Shown here: positions 8,669 to 19,841 of the stretch, in pieces
How the letters are laid out: every line of letters starts with the position of its first letter
Numbering within the stretch: position 1 is the first letter of the stretch
Assembly (NCBI RefSeq): GCF_001667185.1
Contig: NZ_LZIC01000019.1
Coordinates: 57,716 to 121,715, forward strand
Direction of reading: 5' to 3'
Length of the DNA: 64,000 bases
From: Mycobacterium sp. 852002-50816_SCH5313054-b
GTDB lineage: Bacteria; Actinomycetota; Actinomycetes; Mycobacteriales; Mycobacteriaceae
Notes under the pieces: model-generated
What the model was told of the DNA's origin: nothing
The model's input: only the letters and a program-made list of their open reading frames with translations
Database searches by the model: none
Made by a program: the position numbers and the translations under genes

Positions 8669-9591
8669 CGCAAATCCGCAGCGGGATCGCCCGCCGTCAG
8701 ACGCCGCACGGCCCCGTCGAGCTCTACTACGAGGACCTCGGCGACCCGGCCGCGCCGCCCGCGCTGCTCATCATGGGCCTGGGCGCCCAACTGCCCATGT
8801 GGCCCGACGGGTTCTGCGCGCGCCTCGTCGACGCCGGGTACCGCGTCATCCGCTTCGACCACCGCGACACCGGGCTGTCGGCCAAGATGCACGGGCTGCG
8901 GGCGCCCGGCCCGGTGTACCGACGGGTCGGCCGCTATCTGCTGGGCAGACCCAGCCGCGTCCCCTACACCCTGGTCGACATGACCGAGGACGTGGTGGCG
9001 TTGCTCGACCGGCTGGGCATCGACCGGGCCCACGTGGTGGGGGCGTCGCTGGGCGGCATGATCGCGCAGATCCTGGCCGCCACCGCACCGCACCGGGTGG
9101 CGTCGCTGGGCGTCATCATGTCGACCACCGGCAAGCCCTTCTCCGCGCTGCCGGCCTGGCGCGTCATCAGGCTGGCGTTCGACCCGCCGGCCAACGATGC
9201 CTCCGCCGAGGAGAAACTCGCCTTCGAGGTGCGCAACGTCGCGGTGTTCAACGGCCCGAACTTCCTGCCGCCCGACGCCGAACTGCGCACGCGGGTGCGC
9301 CGGCTCGCGGAGCGCTGCAGCTACCCGCCGGGCATGCTGCGCCAATTCGACGCCGTGCTGGGCACCGGCAGCCTGCTCGGCTACGCCAAGGCGATCACCG
9401 CTCCGACCGTGGTGCTGCACGGTTCGGCCGACCCGATGGTGCGCCCGCGCAACGGGCGCGCGGTCGCCGCGGCCATACCCGGCGCGCGGTTCGTGGTGGT
9501 GGACGGGATGGGACACGACCTTCCGCAACCGGCCTGGCGGCCGATCATCGAGACCCTCACCGAACACTTCGCGCTAGCCGGGGCCCGGTGA
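8665..9591 (+). CDS. LipG-type alpha/beta hydrolase, non-canonical start
   Basis: This is a serine hydrolase/esterase-like protein of about 308 aa. It has an N-terminal LLIMGLGAQ strand, the nucleophile elbow GASLGG, an acid residue in HGSADPMV, and the catalytic His in GMGHDLPQPAW. It is a clear paralogue of the LipG at 11001-11906. Alignment places the N-terminus at AQIRSG, matching MEIRTG in the paralogue. The frame has no ATG, GTG or TTG there; the only nearby options are ATA (8665), ATC (8674) or CTG (8656). The first ATG (8774) would remove the conserved LLI strand. The listed start is a guess. It may be translated by reinitiation after the DinB-like gene. Confidence 0.75.
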   Translation: MAQIRSGIARRQTPHGPVELYYEDLGDPAAPPALLIMGLGAQLPMWPDGFCARLVDAGYRVIRFDHRDTGLSAKMHGLRAPGPVYRRVGRYLLGRPSRVPYTLVDMTEDVVALLDRLGIDRAHVVGASLGGMIAQILAATAPHRVASLGVIMSTTGKPFSALPAWRVIRLAFDPPANDASAEEKLAFEVRNVAVFNGPNFLPPDAELRTRVRRLAERCSYPPGMLRQFDAVLGTGSLLGYAKAITAPTVVLHGSADPMVRPRNGRAVAAAIPGARFVVVDGMGHDLPQPAWRPIIETLTEHFALAGAR

Positions 9592-9643
9592 GCGCGCTCA
9601 CAGCAATTGGGACTTGACAGCCACGATTTGGCAGACTGCTGGA

Positions 9644-10990
9644 ATGACTACTACCAAACACCGCGAGGTGGCCAAGCTCGACCGGGTGCCGCTGCCGGTC
9701 GAAGCGGCCCGGGTAGCAGTTACCGGGTGGCAGGTCACCCGAACCGCCGCCCGCATCGTCGCCAAGCTGCCCGGCAGGGGGCCGTGGCAGCACAAGGTGA
9801 TCAAGCAGCTCCCGAACACGTTCGCGGACCTCGGACCTACGTACGTGAAGTTCGGGCAGATCATCGCGTCCAGCCCCGGCGCGTTCGGCGAGTCGCTGTC
9901 CCGCGAATTCCGCGGGCTGCTCGACCGGGTGCCGCCCGCCGACCCGAAAGAGGTGCACAAGCTCCTCGTCGAGGATCTCGGCGGCGACCCCGCGGACCTG
10001 TTCGCCAAGTGGGACGAAACGCCCTTCGCGTCCGCGTCCATCGCCCAGGTGCACTACGCGACCCTGCACACCGGCGAGGAAGTCGTCGTCAAGATCCAGC
10101 GCCCGGGCATCCGGCGCCGGGTGGCGGCCGACCTGCAGATCCTGAAGCGGTTCGCCCAGGCCGTCGAGCTGGCCAAGCTGGGCCGCCGCCTGTCGGCGCA
10201 GGACGTGGTCGCCGACTTCTCCGACAACCTGGCCGAGGAGCTGAACTTCCGCTTGGAGGCCCAGTCGATGGATGCGTGGGTCTCGCACCTGCACGCCTCA
10301 CCCCTGGGCAAGAACATCCGGGTGCCGCAGGTGCACTGGGACTTCACCACGGAGCGGGTGCTGACCATGGAGCGGGTGCACGGCATCCGCATCGACGACG
10401 TCAAGGCCATTCGCCAGGCCGGCTTCGACGGCACCGAGCTGGTGAAGGCACTGCTGTTCTCGCTTTTCGAGGGCGGGCTGCGGCACGGCCTGTTCCACGG
10501 CGACCTGCATGCCGGCAACCTGTACGTCGACGAGACGGGCCGCATCGTGTTCTTCGACTTCGGGATCATGGGCCGGATCGACCCTCGCACCCGCTGGCTG
10601 CTGCGCGAGCTGGTGTACGCGCTGCTGGTCAAGAAGGACCACGCTTCGGCCGGCAAGATCGTGGTGCTGATGGGCGCCGTCGGGACCATGAGGCCCGAGG
10701 CCGAGGCCGCCAAGGACCTGGAAAAGTTCGCCACCCCGCTGACCATGCAGACGCTGGGCGACATGTCCTACGCGGACATCGGGCGGCAGCTGTCGGCGCT
10801 CGCCGACGCCTACGACGTCAAACTCCCCCGCGAGCTGGTGCTGATCGGCAAGCAGTTCCTCTACGTCGAGCGGTACATGAAGCTGCTGGCGCCGAAGTGG
10901 CAGATGATGTCCGACCCGCAGTTGACGGGTTACTTCGCCAACTTCATGGTCGAGGTCAGCCGCGAGCATCAAAGCGACGTGGAGGTCTAG
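9644..10990 (+). CDS. ABC1/UbiB-family atypical kinase (Rv0647c-like)
   Basis: This 448-aa protein belongs to the ADCK/UbiB family of protein-kinase-like ATPases. It shows the family-specific KFGQIIAS motif, the A-rich loop ASIAQVHYA replacing a glycine loop, the ATP-binding VVVKIQRPG lysine, HGDLHAGNL in the catalytic loop and FFDFGIMG as the DFG. In other organisms these proteins support lipid or quinone metabolism. The location between two LipG-type hydrolases and beside mycolate methyltransferases suggests a lipid-related role. ATG 9644 is preferred; an in-frame TTG at 9614 is possible but less likely. Confidence 0.88.
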   Translation: MTTTKHREVAKLDRVPLPVEAARVAVTGWQVTRTAARIVAKLPGRGPWQHKVIKQLPNTFADLGPTYVKFGQIIASSPGAFGESLSREFRGLLDRVPPADPKEVHKLLVEDLGGDPADLFAKWDETPFASASIAQVHYATLHTGEEVVVKIQRPGIRRRVAADLQILKRFAQAVELAKLGRRLSAQDVVADFSDNLAEELNFRLEAQSMDAWVSHLHASPLGKNIRVPQVHWDFTTERVLTMERVHGIRIDDVKAIRQAGFDGTELVKALLFSLFEGGLRHGLFHGDLHAGNLYVDETGRIVFFDFGIMGRIDPRTRWLLRELVYALLVKKDHASAGKIVVLMGAVGTMRPEAEAAKDLEKFATPLTMQTLGDMSYADIGRQLSALADAYDVKLPRELVLIGKQFLYVERYMKLLAPKWQMMSDPQLTGYFANFMVEVSREHQSDVEV

Positions 10991-11000
10991 GGGCGACCCG

Positions 11001-11906
11001 ATGGAAATCCGCACCGGTCATGCCATCTCGGGCGACCTGAAGCTGTACTACGAGGACATGGGCGAGGTCGATCACCCGCCCGTCCTGCTCATCATGGGCC
11101 TCGGCGCCCAGCTGCTGCTGTGGCGAACCGCGTTCTGCGAGAAGCTCGTCGCCCAGGGCCTGCGCGTCATCCGCTACGACAATCGCGACGTCGGCCTGTC
11201 CGACAAGACGCCGAGGGCGGGCGCCGGCCAGCCCCTGGTCCCGCGGCTGCTGCGGTTCTGGTTCGGGCTGCGCGGCGAGGCGGCCTACGCGCTGGAAGAC
11301 CTGGCCGACGACGCCGCGGCCGTGCTGGATCAGCTGGGCATCGAACGCGCGCACATCGTCGGGGCATCGATGGGCGGCATGATCGCGCAGGTCTTCGCGG
11401 GGCGGTTCGCCGAGCGGACCAAGAGCCTGGCGGTCATCTTCTCCAGCAACAATCGTCCATTCCTGCCGCCCCCGGCCCCGCGCGCCCTGCTGGCGGTCCT
11501 CAAAGGGCCGCCGCCCGGTTCCCCCCGCGAGGTGATCGTCGACAACGTCGTGCGCGTCACCAAGATCACCGGCAGCCCCCGCTACCAGGCACCCGAGGAG
11601 CAGGTCCGGGCCGAGGCCATCGAGGGCTACGAACGCAGCTACTATCCATGGGGCGTCGCGCGGCACTTCAGCGCGATCATGGCCAGCGGCAGCCTGCTCG
11701 GCTACAACCGGCGGACGGTCGCGCCGACCGTGGTGGTGCACGGCCGGGCCGACAAACTGATGCGTCCATCGGGCGGACGCGCGGTCGCACGCGCCATTAA
11801 CGGCGCTCGACTATTCTTGTTCGACGGCATGGGCCACGACCTGCCTCAGCAACTGTGGGATCGGTTGGTCAGCGTGCTGACTAGCAACTTCGCCGAGGCC
11901 GGCTGA
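11001..11906 (+). CDS. lipG: LipG, alpha/beta hydrolase
   Basis: This 301-aa serine hydrolase corresponds by order and sequence to Rv0646c (lipG), found next to the mmaA cluster. The nucleophile elbow is GASMGG, the acid lies near HGRADKLM, and the catalytic His is in GMGHDLPQ. No signal peptide is visible. LipG is described as a phospholipase/thioesterase-type enzyme in mycobacteria. It starts 10 bp after the UbiB-like gene, implying co-transcription. It is more similar to the 8665-9591 hydrolase than to other hydrolases in the window. Confidence 0.9.
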   Translation: MEIRTGHAISGDLKLYYEDMGEVDHPPVLLIMGLGAQLLLWRTAFCEKLVAQGLRVIRYDNRDVGLSDKTPRAGAGQPLVPRLLRFWFGLRGEAAYALEDLADDAAAVLDQLGIERAHIVGASMGGMIAQVFAGRFAERTKSLAVIFSSNNRPFLPPPAPRALLAVLKGPPPGSPREVIVDNVVRVTKITGSPRYQAPEEQVRAEAIEGYERSYYPWGVARHFSAIMASGSLLGYNRRTVAPTVVVHGRADKLMRPSGGRAVARAINGARLFLFDGMGHDLPQQLWDRLVSVLTSNFAEAG

Positions 11907-12860
<954 letters not shown>

Positions 12861-12868
12861 GGCGATCC

Positions 12869-13732
12869 ATGGCCGAGGGTCTGACGCCCCACTTCGACGA
12901 CGTGCAGGCGCACTACGACCTGTCCGACGAATTCTTCCGGCTGTTCCTGGACCCCACCCAGACCTACAGCTGCGCCTACTTCGAGCGCGACGACATGACC
13001 CTGGAAGAGGCGCAGCTCGCCAAGATCGACCTGGCGCTGGGCAAGTTGGGTTTGCAGGCCGGCATGACGCTGCTCGACGTCGGCTGCGGCTGGGGCGCAA
13101 CCATGCGGCGGGCGATTGAAAAATACGATGTCAATGTCGTCGGCCTGACGCTGTCCAAAAACCAGGCCGCCCACGTGCAGAAGACGTTCGACACCATGGA
13201 TACCCCGCGCAGCAAGCGGGTGTTGCTCGCCGGCTGGGAACAGTTCGACGAGCCCGTCGACCGCATCGTGTCGATCGGCGCGTTCGAACATTTCGGCCAC
13301 GATCGCTACGACGACTTCTTCGCGATGGCCCACGGCGTCCTGCCCGCGGACGGCGTGCTGCTGCTGCACACGATCACCGGGCTGACCGGACCGCAATGCA
13401 TCGAGCGCGGCATCCCGCTGACGTTCGAGATGGCCCGGTTCATCAAGTTCATCGTCACCGAAATCTTCCCGGGCGGGCGGCTGCCGTCGATCGAGATGGT
13501 GGGCGAGCGCTCGGCCAAGGCAGGGTTTACGCTGACCCGCCGGCAGTCGCTGCAGCCGCACTACGCCAGGACGCTCGACCTGTGGGCGCAGGCCCTGCAG
13601 GAGCACCGGGACGAGGCCATCGCCGTCCAATCCGACGAGGTCTACGAGCGGTACATGAAGTACCTGACCGGCTGCGCGAACGCGTTCCGGACGGGCTATA
13701 TCGACGTCAATCAGTTCACTCTGGAAAAATAG
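12869..13732 (+). CDS. mmaA2: Mycolic acid cyclopropane synthase MmaA2
   Basis: The 287-aa SAM-dependent enzyme carries [10 protein letters not shown] (SAM site) and SIGAFEHFGHDRYDDFF (active-site region). The start MAEGLTPHFDDVQAHYDLSD aligns with M. tuberculosis MmaA2, which forms the distal cis-cyclopropane of alpha-mycolates. It lies eight bases after mmaA1 and is almost certainly co-transcribed and co-translated with it. Long DNA identity with its neighbours makes gene conversion possible. Confidence 0.92.
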   Translation: MAEGLTPHFDDVQAHYDLSDEFFRLFLDPTQTYSCAYFERDDMTLEEAQLAKIDLALGKLGLQAGMTLLDVGCGWGATMRRAIEKYDVNVVGLTLSKNQAAHVQKTFDTMDTPRSKRVLLAGWEQFDEPVDRIVSIGAFEHFGHDRYDDFFAMAHGVLPADGVLLLHTITGLTGPQCIERGIPLTFEMARFIKFIVTEIFPGGRLPSIEMVGERSAKAGFTLTRRQSLQPHYARTLDLWAQALQEHRDEAIAVQSDEVYERYMKYLTGCANAFRTGYIDVNQFTLEK

Positions 13733-13874
13733 CGGTGGTACACGTCACACTGGGGAACGGGGCAGTCGAGAAACCCTAGGGCGCGCGACGTGAAACGTAA
13801 GGGATGGGGCCGGCCGCGTGTAGGGTGCCGGGGGACGGCATCGAGCCAAGGCGCCGGTCTAGTCGGGAGGATGC

Positions 13875-14756
13875 ATGCTCGAGAATCGAGTGGGGGCCAC
13901 GCTTAAGCGGTCGAACCTCGACAATGTCCAGTCGCACTACGATTTGTCGAACGAATTCTTCGCCCTTTTCGTGGACCCGACCCGAACCTACAGCTGCGCG
14001 TACTTCCCGCGCGAAGGCATGACGTTGCACGAGGCGCAGCTCGCCAAGCTCGACCTGTCGCTCGACAAGCTGGGGCTGCAGCCGGGGATGACCCTGCTCG
14101 ACGTGGGCTGCGGCTGGGGTTCGGTGATGAAGCGCGCCGTCGAGCGCTACGACGTCAACGTCATCGGGCTCACCCTGTCGAAGAATCAGCACGCCTACTG
14201 CCAGCAGGTGCTCGACGGGATCGACAGCGACCGCTCGCGACGCGTGCTGCTGCGCGACTGGGCCGAGTTCGACGAGCAGGTGGACCGCATCGTCGTCATC
14301 GAGGCGTTGGAGCACTTCGGTTTTCACCGCTACGACGATTTCTTCAAATTCGCGTACGAGGCCATGCCCGGCGACGGCGTCATGATGCTGCACTCGATCA
14401 CCGGGCTGCACGTCACGCAGGTGTTGGAGCGCGGCCTCCCGTTGACGATGGAGATGGCCAAGTTCATGAGGTTCATCGTCACCGACATCTTCCCGGGCGG
14501 CCGGCTGCCGACGATCGAGACCGTCGAGGAGCACGCGGCGAAGGTCGGTTTCCGGGTGACCCGCCGCCAGTCGTTGCAAGTGGACTTCGCCAGGACCCTG
14601 GACTTCTGGGCGGAGGCCCTCGAGGCGCGGAGGGACGAGGCCATCGCGCTCCAGTCCGAAGAGGTCTACGAGATGTACATGAAGTACCTGACCGGATGCG
14701 CCAAGGTGTTCCGCATGGGCTACGTCGACTGCAACCAGTTCACGTTGGAGAAGTGA
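13875..14756 (+). CDS. mmaA3: Methoxy-mycolic acid synthase MmaA3
   Basis: This 293-aa paralogue has [31 protein letters not shown] and EALEHFGFHRYDDFF. These features match MmaA3, which O-methylates the hydroxyl made by MmaA4 to give methoxymycolates. A 142-bp gap separates it from mmaA2, so it may have its own promoter. GGGAGG sits close upstream of the ATG. The gene looks intact, but whether the strain makes methoxymycolates cannot be decided from sequence. Confidence 0.9.
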   Translation: MLENRVGATLKRSNLDNVQSHYDLSNEFFALFVDPTRTYSCAYFPREGMTLHEAQLAKLDLSLDKLGLQPGMTLLDVGCGWGSVMKRAVERYDVNVIGLTLSKNQHAYCQQVLDGIDSDRSRRVLLRDWAEFDEQVDRIVVIEALEHFGFHRYDDFFKFAYEAMPGDGVMMLHSITGLHVTQVLERGLPLTMEMAKFMRFIVTDIFPGGRLPTIETVEEHAAKVGFRVTRRQSLQVDFARTLDFWAEALEARRDEAIALQSEEVYEMYMKYLTGCAKVFRMGYVDCNQFTLEK

Positions 14757-14836
14757 ACTTCGGTATCGTCGGCACGTATCTCGACGGCGCTTACCCGCGC
14801 CTTCGGCAGTGAACTCCCAGGGGAGCAAGGCGGAAA

Positions 14837-15730
14837 ATGGCTGATCAACCGACTGGCCCGACGAAGACGCGGACGCGCTTCGAAGACATTCAGGCGCACT
14901 ACGACGTCTCCGACGATTTCTTCGCCCTGTTCCAGGACCCGACCCGCATCTACAGCTGTGCGTACTTCGAGCCGCCGGACATCACGCTCGAACAGGCCCA
15001 GTACGCCAAGATCGACCTGAACCTGGACAAGCTCGACCTCAAGCCGGGCATGACCCTGCTCGACATCGGCTGTGGCTGGGGCACCACCATGAGGCGCGCG
15101 GTCGAGAAGTACGACGTCAACGTCGTCGGCCTGACGCTGTCCAAGAACCAGCACGCCCGCTGCGAGCAGGTGCTGGGGGCGCTCGACACGAACCGCTCAC
15201 GCCAGGTTCGCCTACACGGCTGGGAGGACTTCAACGAGCCCGTCGACCGGATCGTGTCGATCGAGGCCTTCGAGCACTTCGGTCACGAGAACTACGACGA
15301 CTTCTTCAAGCGGTGCTTCGACATCATGCCCGACGACGGCCGCATGACCGTCCAGAGCAGCGTCAGCTACCACCCGTTCGAGATGGCGGCGCGGGGTAAG
15401 AAGTTGACCTTCGAAACGGCGCGCTTCATCAAGTTCATCGTCACCGAGATCTTCCCGGGCGGCCGGCTGCCATCCACCGAGATGATGATCGAGCACGGCG
15501 AGAAGGCGGGTTTCTTAGTGCCCGAACCGCTTTCGCTGCGGCCGCACTACATCAAAACGCTGCACATCTGGGGCGACACGCTGGAGTCCAACAGGGAGAA
15601 GGCCATCGCGGTCACCTCAGAAGAGGTCTACGAGCGGTACATGAAATACCTGCGGGGCTGCGAGCACTACTTCGCCGACGAGATGCTCGACTGCAGCCTG
15701 GTGACCTACCTCAAGCCGGGCGCCGCCTAA
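14837..15730 (+). CDS. mmaA4: Hydroxymycolate synthase MmaA4 (Hma)
   Basis: The 297-aa enzyme has [39 protein letters not shown] and the MmaA4-specific [18 protein letters not shown] insert, ending [10 protein letters not shown]. MmaA4 performs methyl transfer plus hydration at the distal double bond and is the entry point for keto- and methoxy-mycolates. It is the last of the four paralogues. MmaA4 and MmaA3 differ mainly in the segment after the EHFG motif. Confidence 0.94.
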   Translation: MADQPTGPTKTRTRFEDIQAHYDVSDDFFALFQDPTRIYSCAYFEPPDITLEQAQYAKIDLNLDKLDLKPGMTLLDIGCGWGTTMRRAVEKYDVNVVGLTLSKNQHARCEQVLGALDTNRSRQVRLHGWEDFNEPVDRIVSIEAFEHFGHENYDDFFKRCFDIMPDDGRMTVQSSVSYHPFEMAARGKKLTFETARFIKFIVTEIFPGGRLPSTEMMIEHGEKAGFLVPEPLSLRPHYIKTLHIWGDTLESNREKAIAVTSEEVYERYMKYLRGCEHYFADEMLDCSLVTYLKPGAA

Positions 15731-15731
15731 C

Positions 15732-15760
15732 TGTCGGATCGGGGCTGCGCCGTTCGTCGA
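15732..15760 (+). promoter_or_regulatory. Candidate ECF42-dependent promoter
   Basis: TGTCGG (15732-15737) and CGTCGA (15755-15760) are 17 bases apart, 53 bp before the YCII-domain gene. From memory, ECF42 sigma factors recognise a TGTCGA-type -35 with a CGA/CGTC-type -10, so this may be the autoregulated promoter of the unit. Confidence 0.45.
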
Positions 15761-15813
15761 CAAGGTAGAGAGTGGAACACAGGGTTTCGCTCACTACCGG
15801 GAGGTGACGACAA

Positions 15814-16512
15814 ATGCAGTACTTCGCGCTGTTGATCGGCCAGGAGCAAGACCGCTCGCCCGACGATGCGGCCGCCGCGATGGCGGAATGGGAGAGCTTC
15901 CACGCCAAAGCCGGCTCCGCCATCAAATCCGGGGATGCGCTGGCCCCCGCTGCCGCGGCGGTGGCCATCACCGGCGGCCCGGACGCGCCGGTTGTCACCG
16001 ACGGCCCGTTCGCCGAGGCCGCGGAGGTGGCCTGCGGCTACTACGTGTTCGAGGCCGAGAACCTCGACGAGGCGCTCGCGCTGGCGCGCGATATCCCGCT
16101 CGCCAAGTTCGGGGCCGTGGAAGTGTGGCCTGCGGTCCACTCGATTGAGCTGTCCCGCGAGCCCACCGGCAACGACTGGCTCGCGTTGCTGCTGGAGCCG
16201 GCCGAATCCGCACACACGCCGGGCACACCGGAGTGGGAGGCAGTGGCGGCAAAGCACGTCGATCTCCACGCGGCCGCGGGCGATCACATCATCGGCGGCG
16301 CCGCACTGCACGACCGGTCCACGGCCACGACCGTGCGGGTGCGCGACGGCGAGGCTCTGATCACCGACGGCCCATATGTCGAGGGCGCCGAAATCGCCAC
16401 CGGGATCTACCTTCTCAGCGCCGCGGATCGAGACGAGGCCGTCAAGCTCGCTTCGATGATCCCCGCCTCGACCGTTCAGGTGCGGCAGCTGGCCGGGGTG
16501 TCCGGGCTCTAA
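15814..16512 (+). CDS. Tandem YCII/DGPF-domain protein
   Basis: The 232-aa protein contains two YCII-related (dimeric alpha-beta barrel) domains. Each carries the characteristic motif: VVTDGPFAEA at about residues 60-69 and LITDGPYVEG at about residues 182-191. DGPF proteins are the conserved genetic partners of ECF42 sigma factors, and such a sigma factor follows eight bases downstream. The biochemical role is not established. Most family members have one domain, so this is an in-frame duplication. A GGGAGG site precedes the ATG. Confidence 0.88.
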   Translation: MQYFALLIGQEQDRSPDDAAAAMAEWESFHAKAGSAIKSGDALAPAAAAVAITGGPDAPVVTDGPFAEAAEVACGYYVFEAENLDEALALARDIPLAKFGAVEVWPAVHSIELSREPTGNDWLALLLEPAESAHTPGTPEWEAVAAKHVDLHAAAGDHIIGGAALHDRSTATTVRVRDGEALITDGPYVEGAEIATGIYLLSAADRDEAVKLASMIPASTVQVRQLAGVSGL

Positions 16513-16520
16513 ATGCGCGA

Positions 16521-17738
16521 ATGACCAACCTGGACGGCGTCTTCCGTCGCGAATGGGGACCCGCCGTCGCCGCGCTCGCGCGGTGGTCCGGCGACCTCAC
16601 GATCGCGGAGGACGCCGTCCAGGAAGCCTGCGCCGAGGCGCTTCGCGCCTGGGCGCGCGACGGGGTGCCCGACAGCCCCGGCGGCTGGCTGGTGACCGTG
16701 GCGCGCAACCGCGCCCGCGATCGGCTGCGCCGCGAATCGGCGCGTCCCGGGAAGGAGTTGGCGGCCGTGACGGACGAGATCCTGGCGCGCACCGACGGCA
16801 CCGATCCTTATCCGGTTCGCGACGACGAGCTGCGGATGATGTTCACCTGCGCGCACCCGGCGCTGGACCGGCCGTCGCAGCTGGCGCTCACGCTGCGGTT
16901 GGTGTCGGGGTTGACCGTCGGCGAGATCGCCCGCGCGCTCCTGCAGAGCGAAGCGGCGATCGGCCAGCGAATCACGCGCGCCAAGAACAAGGTTCGGCAT
17001 GCGAACATCCCGCTGCGGGTGCCGCCCGCCGAGCTGCTGCCCGAGCGCACGCCGCACGTGCTCGCCTGCATCTACTCGGTGTTCACCGAGGGCTATTGGT
17101 CGACAGCGGGCCCGTCGGCGATTCGGGACGAACTGTGCGACGAGGGGGTCCGGCTGGCCGGGGAGTTGTGCGCGCTGATGCCGCACGAGCTGGAGGCGCA
17201 CGCCTTGGCCGCCCTGATGCTGTTGCACGATTCGCGACGGGCCACCCGGGTCGACTCAGCCGGAGCCCTGGTGCCCCTTGATGAGCAGGACCGTGGTCGA
17301 TGGGACGGCGGGCGCATTTCGCGCGGGCTGGAGCGGTTGCGACAGGCCGAGGGATCGACGGGCCCGTATCTGCCGCAGGCGGTGATCGCCGCGCTGCACG
17401 CGACGGCACCGTCCTGGGAGCAGACGGACTGGGTCACCATCTGCGCGGCCTACGACCGGCTGCTGCAGATCACCGATTCACCCGTGGTGCGCGCCAACCG
17501 CGCGCTCGCCGTCGGTTTCCGCGACGGGCCCGCCGCGGGCCTGGCCGCCCTGGACACGGTCGCGCACGATCCCCGGCTGGGCCGGTCGAACCTCGTCGCG
17601 ACGGTGCGCGCCGATCTGCTGCGGCGCGCCGGGCGGCGTGCGGAAGCCGCGCGGTGGTACCGAATGGCTTTGGAGTCCAACGGCTCTGAGCCGGGCCGCG
17701 ACTTCTTGCGGCGGCGCATCGCCGAGTGCGGGGGATGA
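16521..17738 (+). CDS. ECF42-type RNA polymerase sigma factor with C-terminal extension
   Basis: The 405-aa protein begins with sigma-70 region 2 (about residues 10-75, including AEDAVQEACAEALRAW and RNRARDRLRR). Region 4 follows (about 105-165, LTVGEIARALLQSEAAIGQRI). A large C-terminal extension (about 175-405), rich in TPR-like helices with RANRALAVGF, completes it. That domain order plus the DGPF neighbour is diagnostic of group ECF42. There is no anti-sigma factor nearby; in this group the extension itself is thought to regulate activity. The unit lies between mmaA4 and rplA, a position I do not recall it occupying in M. tuberculosis, so it may be an insertion. Confidence 0.9.
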   Translation: MTNLDGVFRREWGPAVAALARWSGDLTIAEDAVQEACAEALRAWARDGVPDSPGGWLVTVARNRARDRLRRESARPGKELAAVTDEILARTDGTDPYPVRDDELRMMFTCAHPALDRPSQLALTLRLVSGLTVGEIARALLQSEAAIGQRITRAKNKVRHANIPLRVPPAELLPERTPHVLACIYSVFTEGYWSTAGPSAIRDELCDEGVRLAGELCALMPHELEAHALAALMLLHDSRRATRVDSAGALVPLDEQDRGRWDGGRISRGLERLRQAEGSTGPYLPQAVIAALHATAPSWEQTDWVTICAAYDRLLQITDSPVVRANRALAVGFRDGPAAGLAALDTVAHDPRLGRSNLVATVRADLLRRAGRRAEAARWYRMALESNGSEPGRDFLRRRIAECGG

Positions 17739-17759
17739 CGCGTACGGCGAGCGCCGAAA

Positions 17760-18467
17760 TCAGGCCTCGGCGAAGTTGCGGGTGACGGCCGGATCCACCG
17801 GAATGCCGGGGCCCGTGGTCGTCGACACGGTGATCTTCTTCAGGTAGCGACCCTTCGACGACGACGGCTTGAGCCGCAGCACCTCGTCGAGCGCGGCGCC
17901 GTAGTTCTCGGCCAGGTTCTTCTCGTCGAACGACGCCTTGCCGATGACGAAGTGCAGGTTGGCCTGCTTGTCGATGCGGAAGTTGATCTTGCCGCCCTTG
18001 ATGTCGGCCACCGCCTTGGCAACGTCGGGGGTGACGGTGCCGGTCTTGGGGTTCGGCATCAGGCCGCGCGGGCCCAGAATGCGGGCGATGCGACCGACCT
18101 TGGCCATCTGGTCGGGCGTGGCGATCGCCGCGTCGAAGTCCAGGAACCCGCCCTGGATCTTCTCGATCAGGTCGTCGCTGCCGACGATGTCGGCGCCCGC
18201 GGCCTGCGCCTGCTCGGCCTTGTCGCCGACGGCGAACACCGCGACCCGGGCCGTCTTACCGGTGCCGTGCGGCAGGTTGACCGTGCCGCGGACCATCTGG
18301 TCGGCCTTGCGCGGGTCGACGCCGAGCCGGATCGCCACCTCGACGGTCGCGTCCTGCTTGGCCGACGCCGTCTCCTTGGCCAGCTTCGCCGCCTGCAGCG
18401 GGGTGTAGAGGTTGCCGCGGTCGATCTTCTCGGCGGCGGCGCGGTATACCTTGCTGTTCTTGCTCAT
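17760..18467 (-). CDS. rplA: 50S ribosomal protein L1
   Basis: L1 binds 23S rRNA at the L1 stalk and can repress its own operon. The 235-aa product from [16 protein letters not shown] shows [15 protein letters not shown], the L1 signature. An upstream in-frame ATG would add only MDES; the start used here agrees with homologues. It is last in the secE-nusG-rplK-rplA unit. Confidence 0.97.
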   Translation of the reverse strand: MSKNSKVYRAAAEKIDRGNLYTPLQAAKLAKETASAKQDATVEVAIRLGVDPRKADQMVRGTVNLPHGTGKTARVAVFAVGDKAEQAQAAGADIVGSDDLIEKIQGGFLDFDAAIATPDQMAKVGRIARILGPRGLMPNPKTGTVTPDVAKAVADIKGGKINFRIDKQANLHFVIGKASFDEKNLAENYGAALDEVLRLKPSSSKGRYLKKITVSTTTGPGIPVDPAVTRNFAEA

Positions 18468-18538
18468 TGATTCATCCAATCTGATGTTGGGTCGTGGTTA
18501 TCGGCGGGCCGAAGCTGGCCCTCCCACGGCTGGACTTG

Positions 18539-18967
18539 CTACTCGACGGTGATGCCCATCGACCGGGCGGTGCCGGCGATGATCTTGGCGGCGGCGTCGA
18601 TGTCGTTGGCGTTGAGGTCGGCCTTCTTGGTCTCGGCGATCTCCTTGACCTGATCCCAGCTGACCTTGGCGACCTTGGTCTTGTGGGGCTCCGCGGAGCC
18701 CTTGCCGACGCCGGCCGCCTTGAGCAGCAGCTTGGCGGCGGGCGGCGTCTTGAGCGCGAAGGTGAAGCTGCGGTCCTCGTAGACCGTGATCTCCACCGGG
18801 ATGACGTTGCCGCGCTGGTTTTCCGTGGCGGCGTTGTACGCCTTGCAGAACTCCATGATGTTGACGCCGTGCTGGCCGAGCGCGGGCCCGACCGGCGGGG
18901 CGGGGTTGGCCTGCCCGGCCTGGATCTGGAGCTTGATCAGCCCAACGACTTTCTTCTTCGGGGCCAT
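18539..18967 (-). CDS. rplK: 50S ribosomal protein L11
   Basis: L11 forms the GTPase-associated centre with 23S rRNA and is the target site region of thiopeptides. The 142-aa protein has the classic segments [20 protein letters not shown] and [10 protein letters not shown]. It lies 22 bp after nusG and 71 bp before rplA. Confidence 0.98.
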   Translation of the reverse strand: MAPKKKVVGLIKLQIQAGQANPAPPVGPALGQHGVNIMEFCKAYNAATENQRGNVIPVEITVYEDRSFTFALKTPPAAKLLLKAAGVGKGSAEPHKTKVAKVSWDQVKEIAETKKADLNANDIDAAAKIIAGTARSMGITVE

Positions 18968-18989
18968 GAGATGTTGCGTTCCTTCCTGA

Positions 18990-19835
<846 letters not shown>

Positions 19836-19841
19836 TCAAGC

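Noticed and set aside
5809..8673. Very long open frame (part of a 1260-codon frame) overlapping the GH38 gene on the opposite strand
   Set aside because: It is antisense to a conserved mannosidase and has Arg/Gly/Ala/Asp-rich low-complexity composition. Only the segment after about 8665 in this frame codes for a real protein.
9614..9643. TTGACA at 9614 as a -35 for the UbiB-like gene, or as a TTG start
   Set aside because: No -10 hexamer lies 16-19 bases downstream, and ATG 9644 is the better start.
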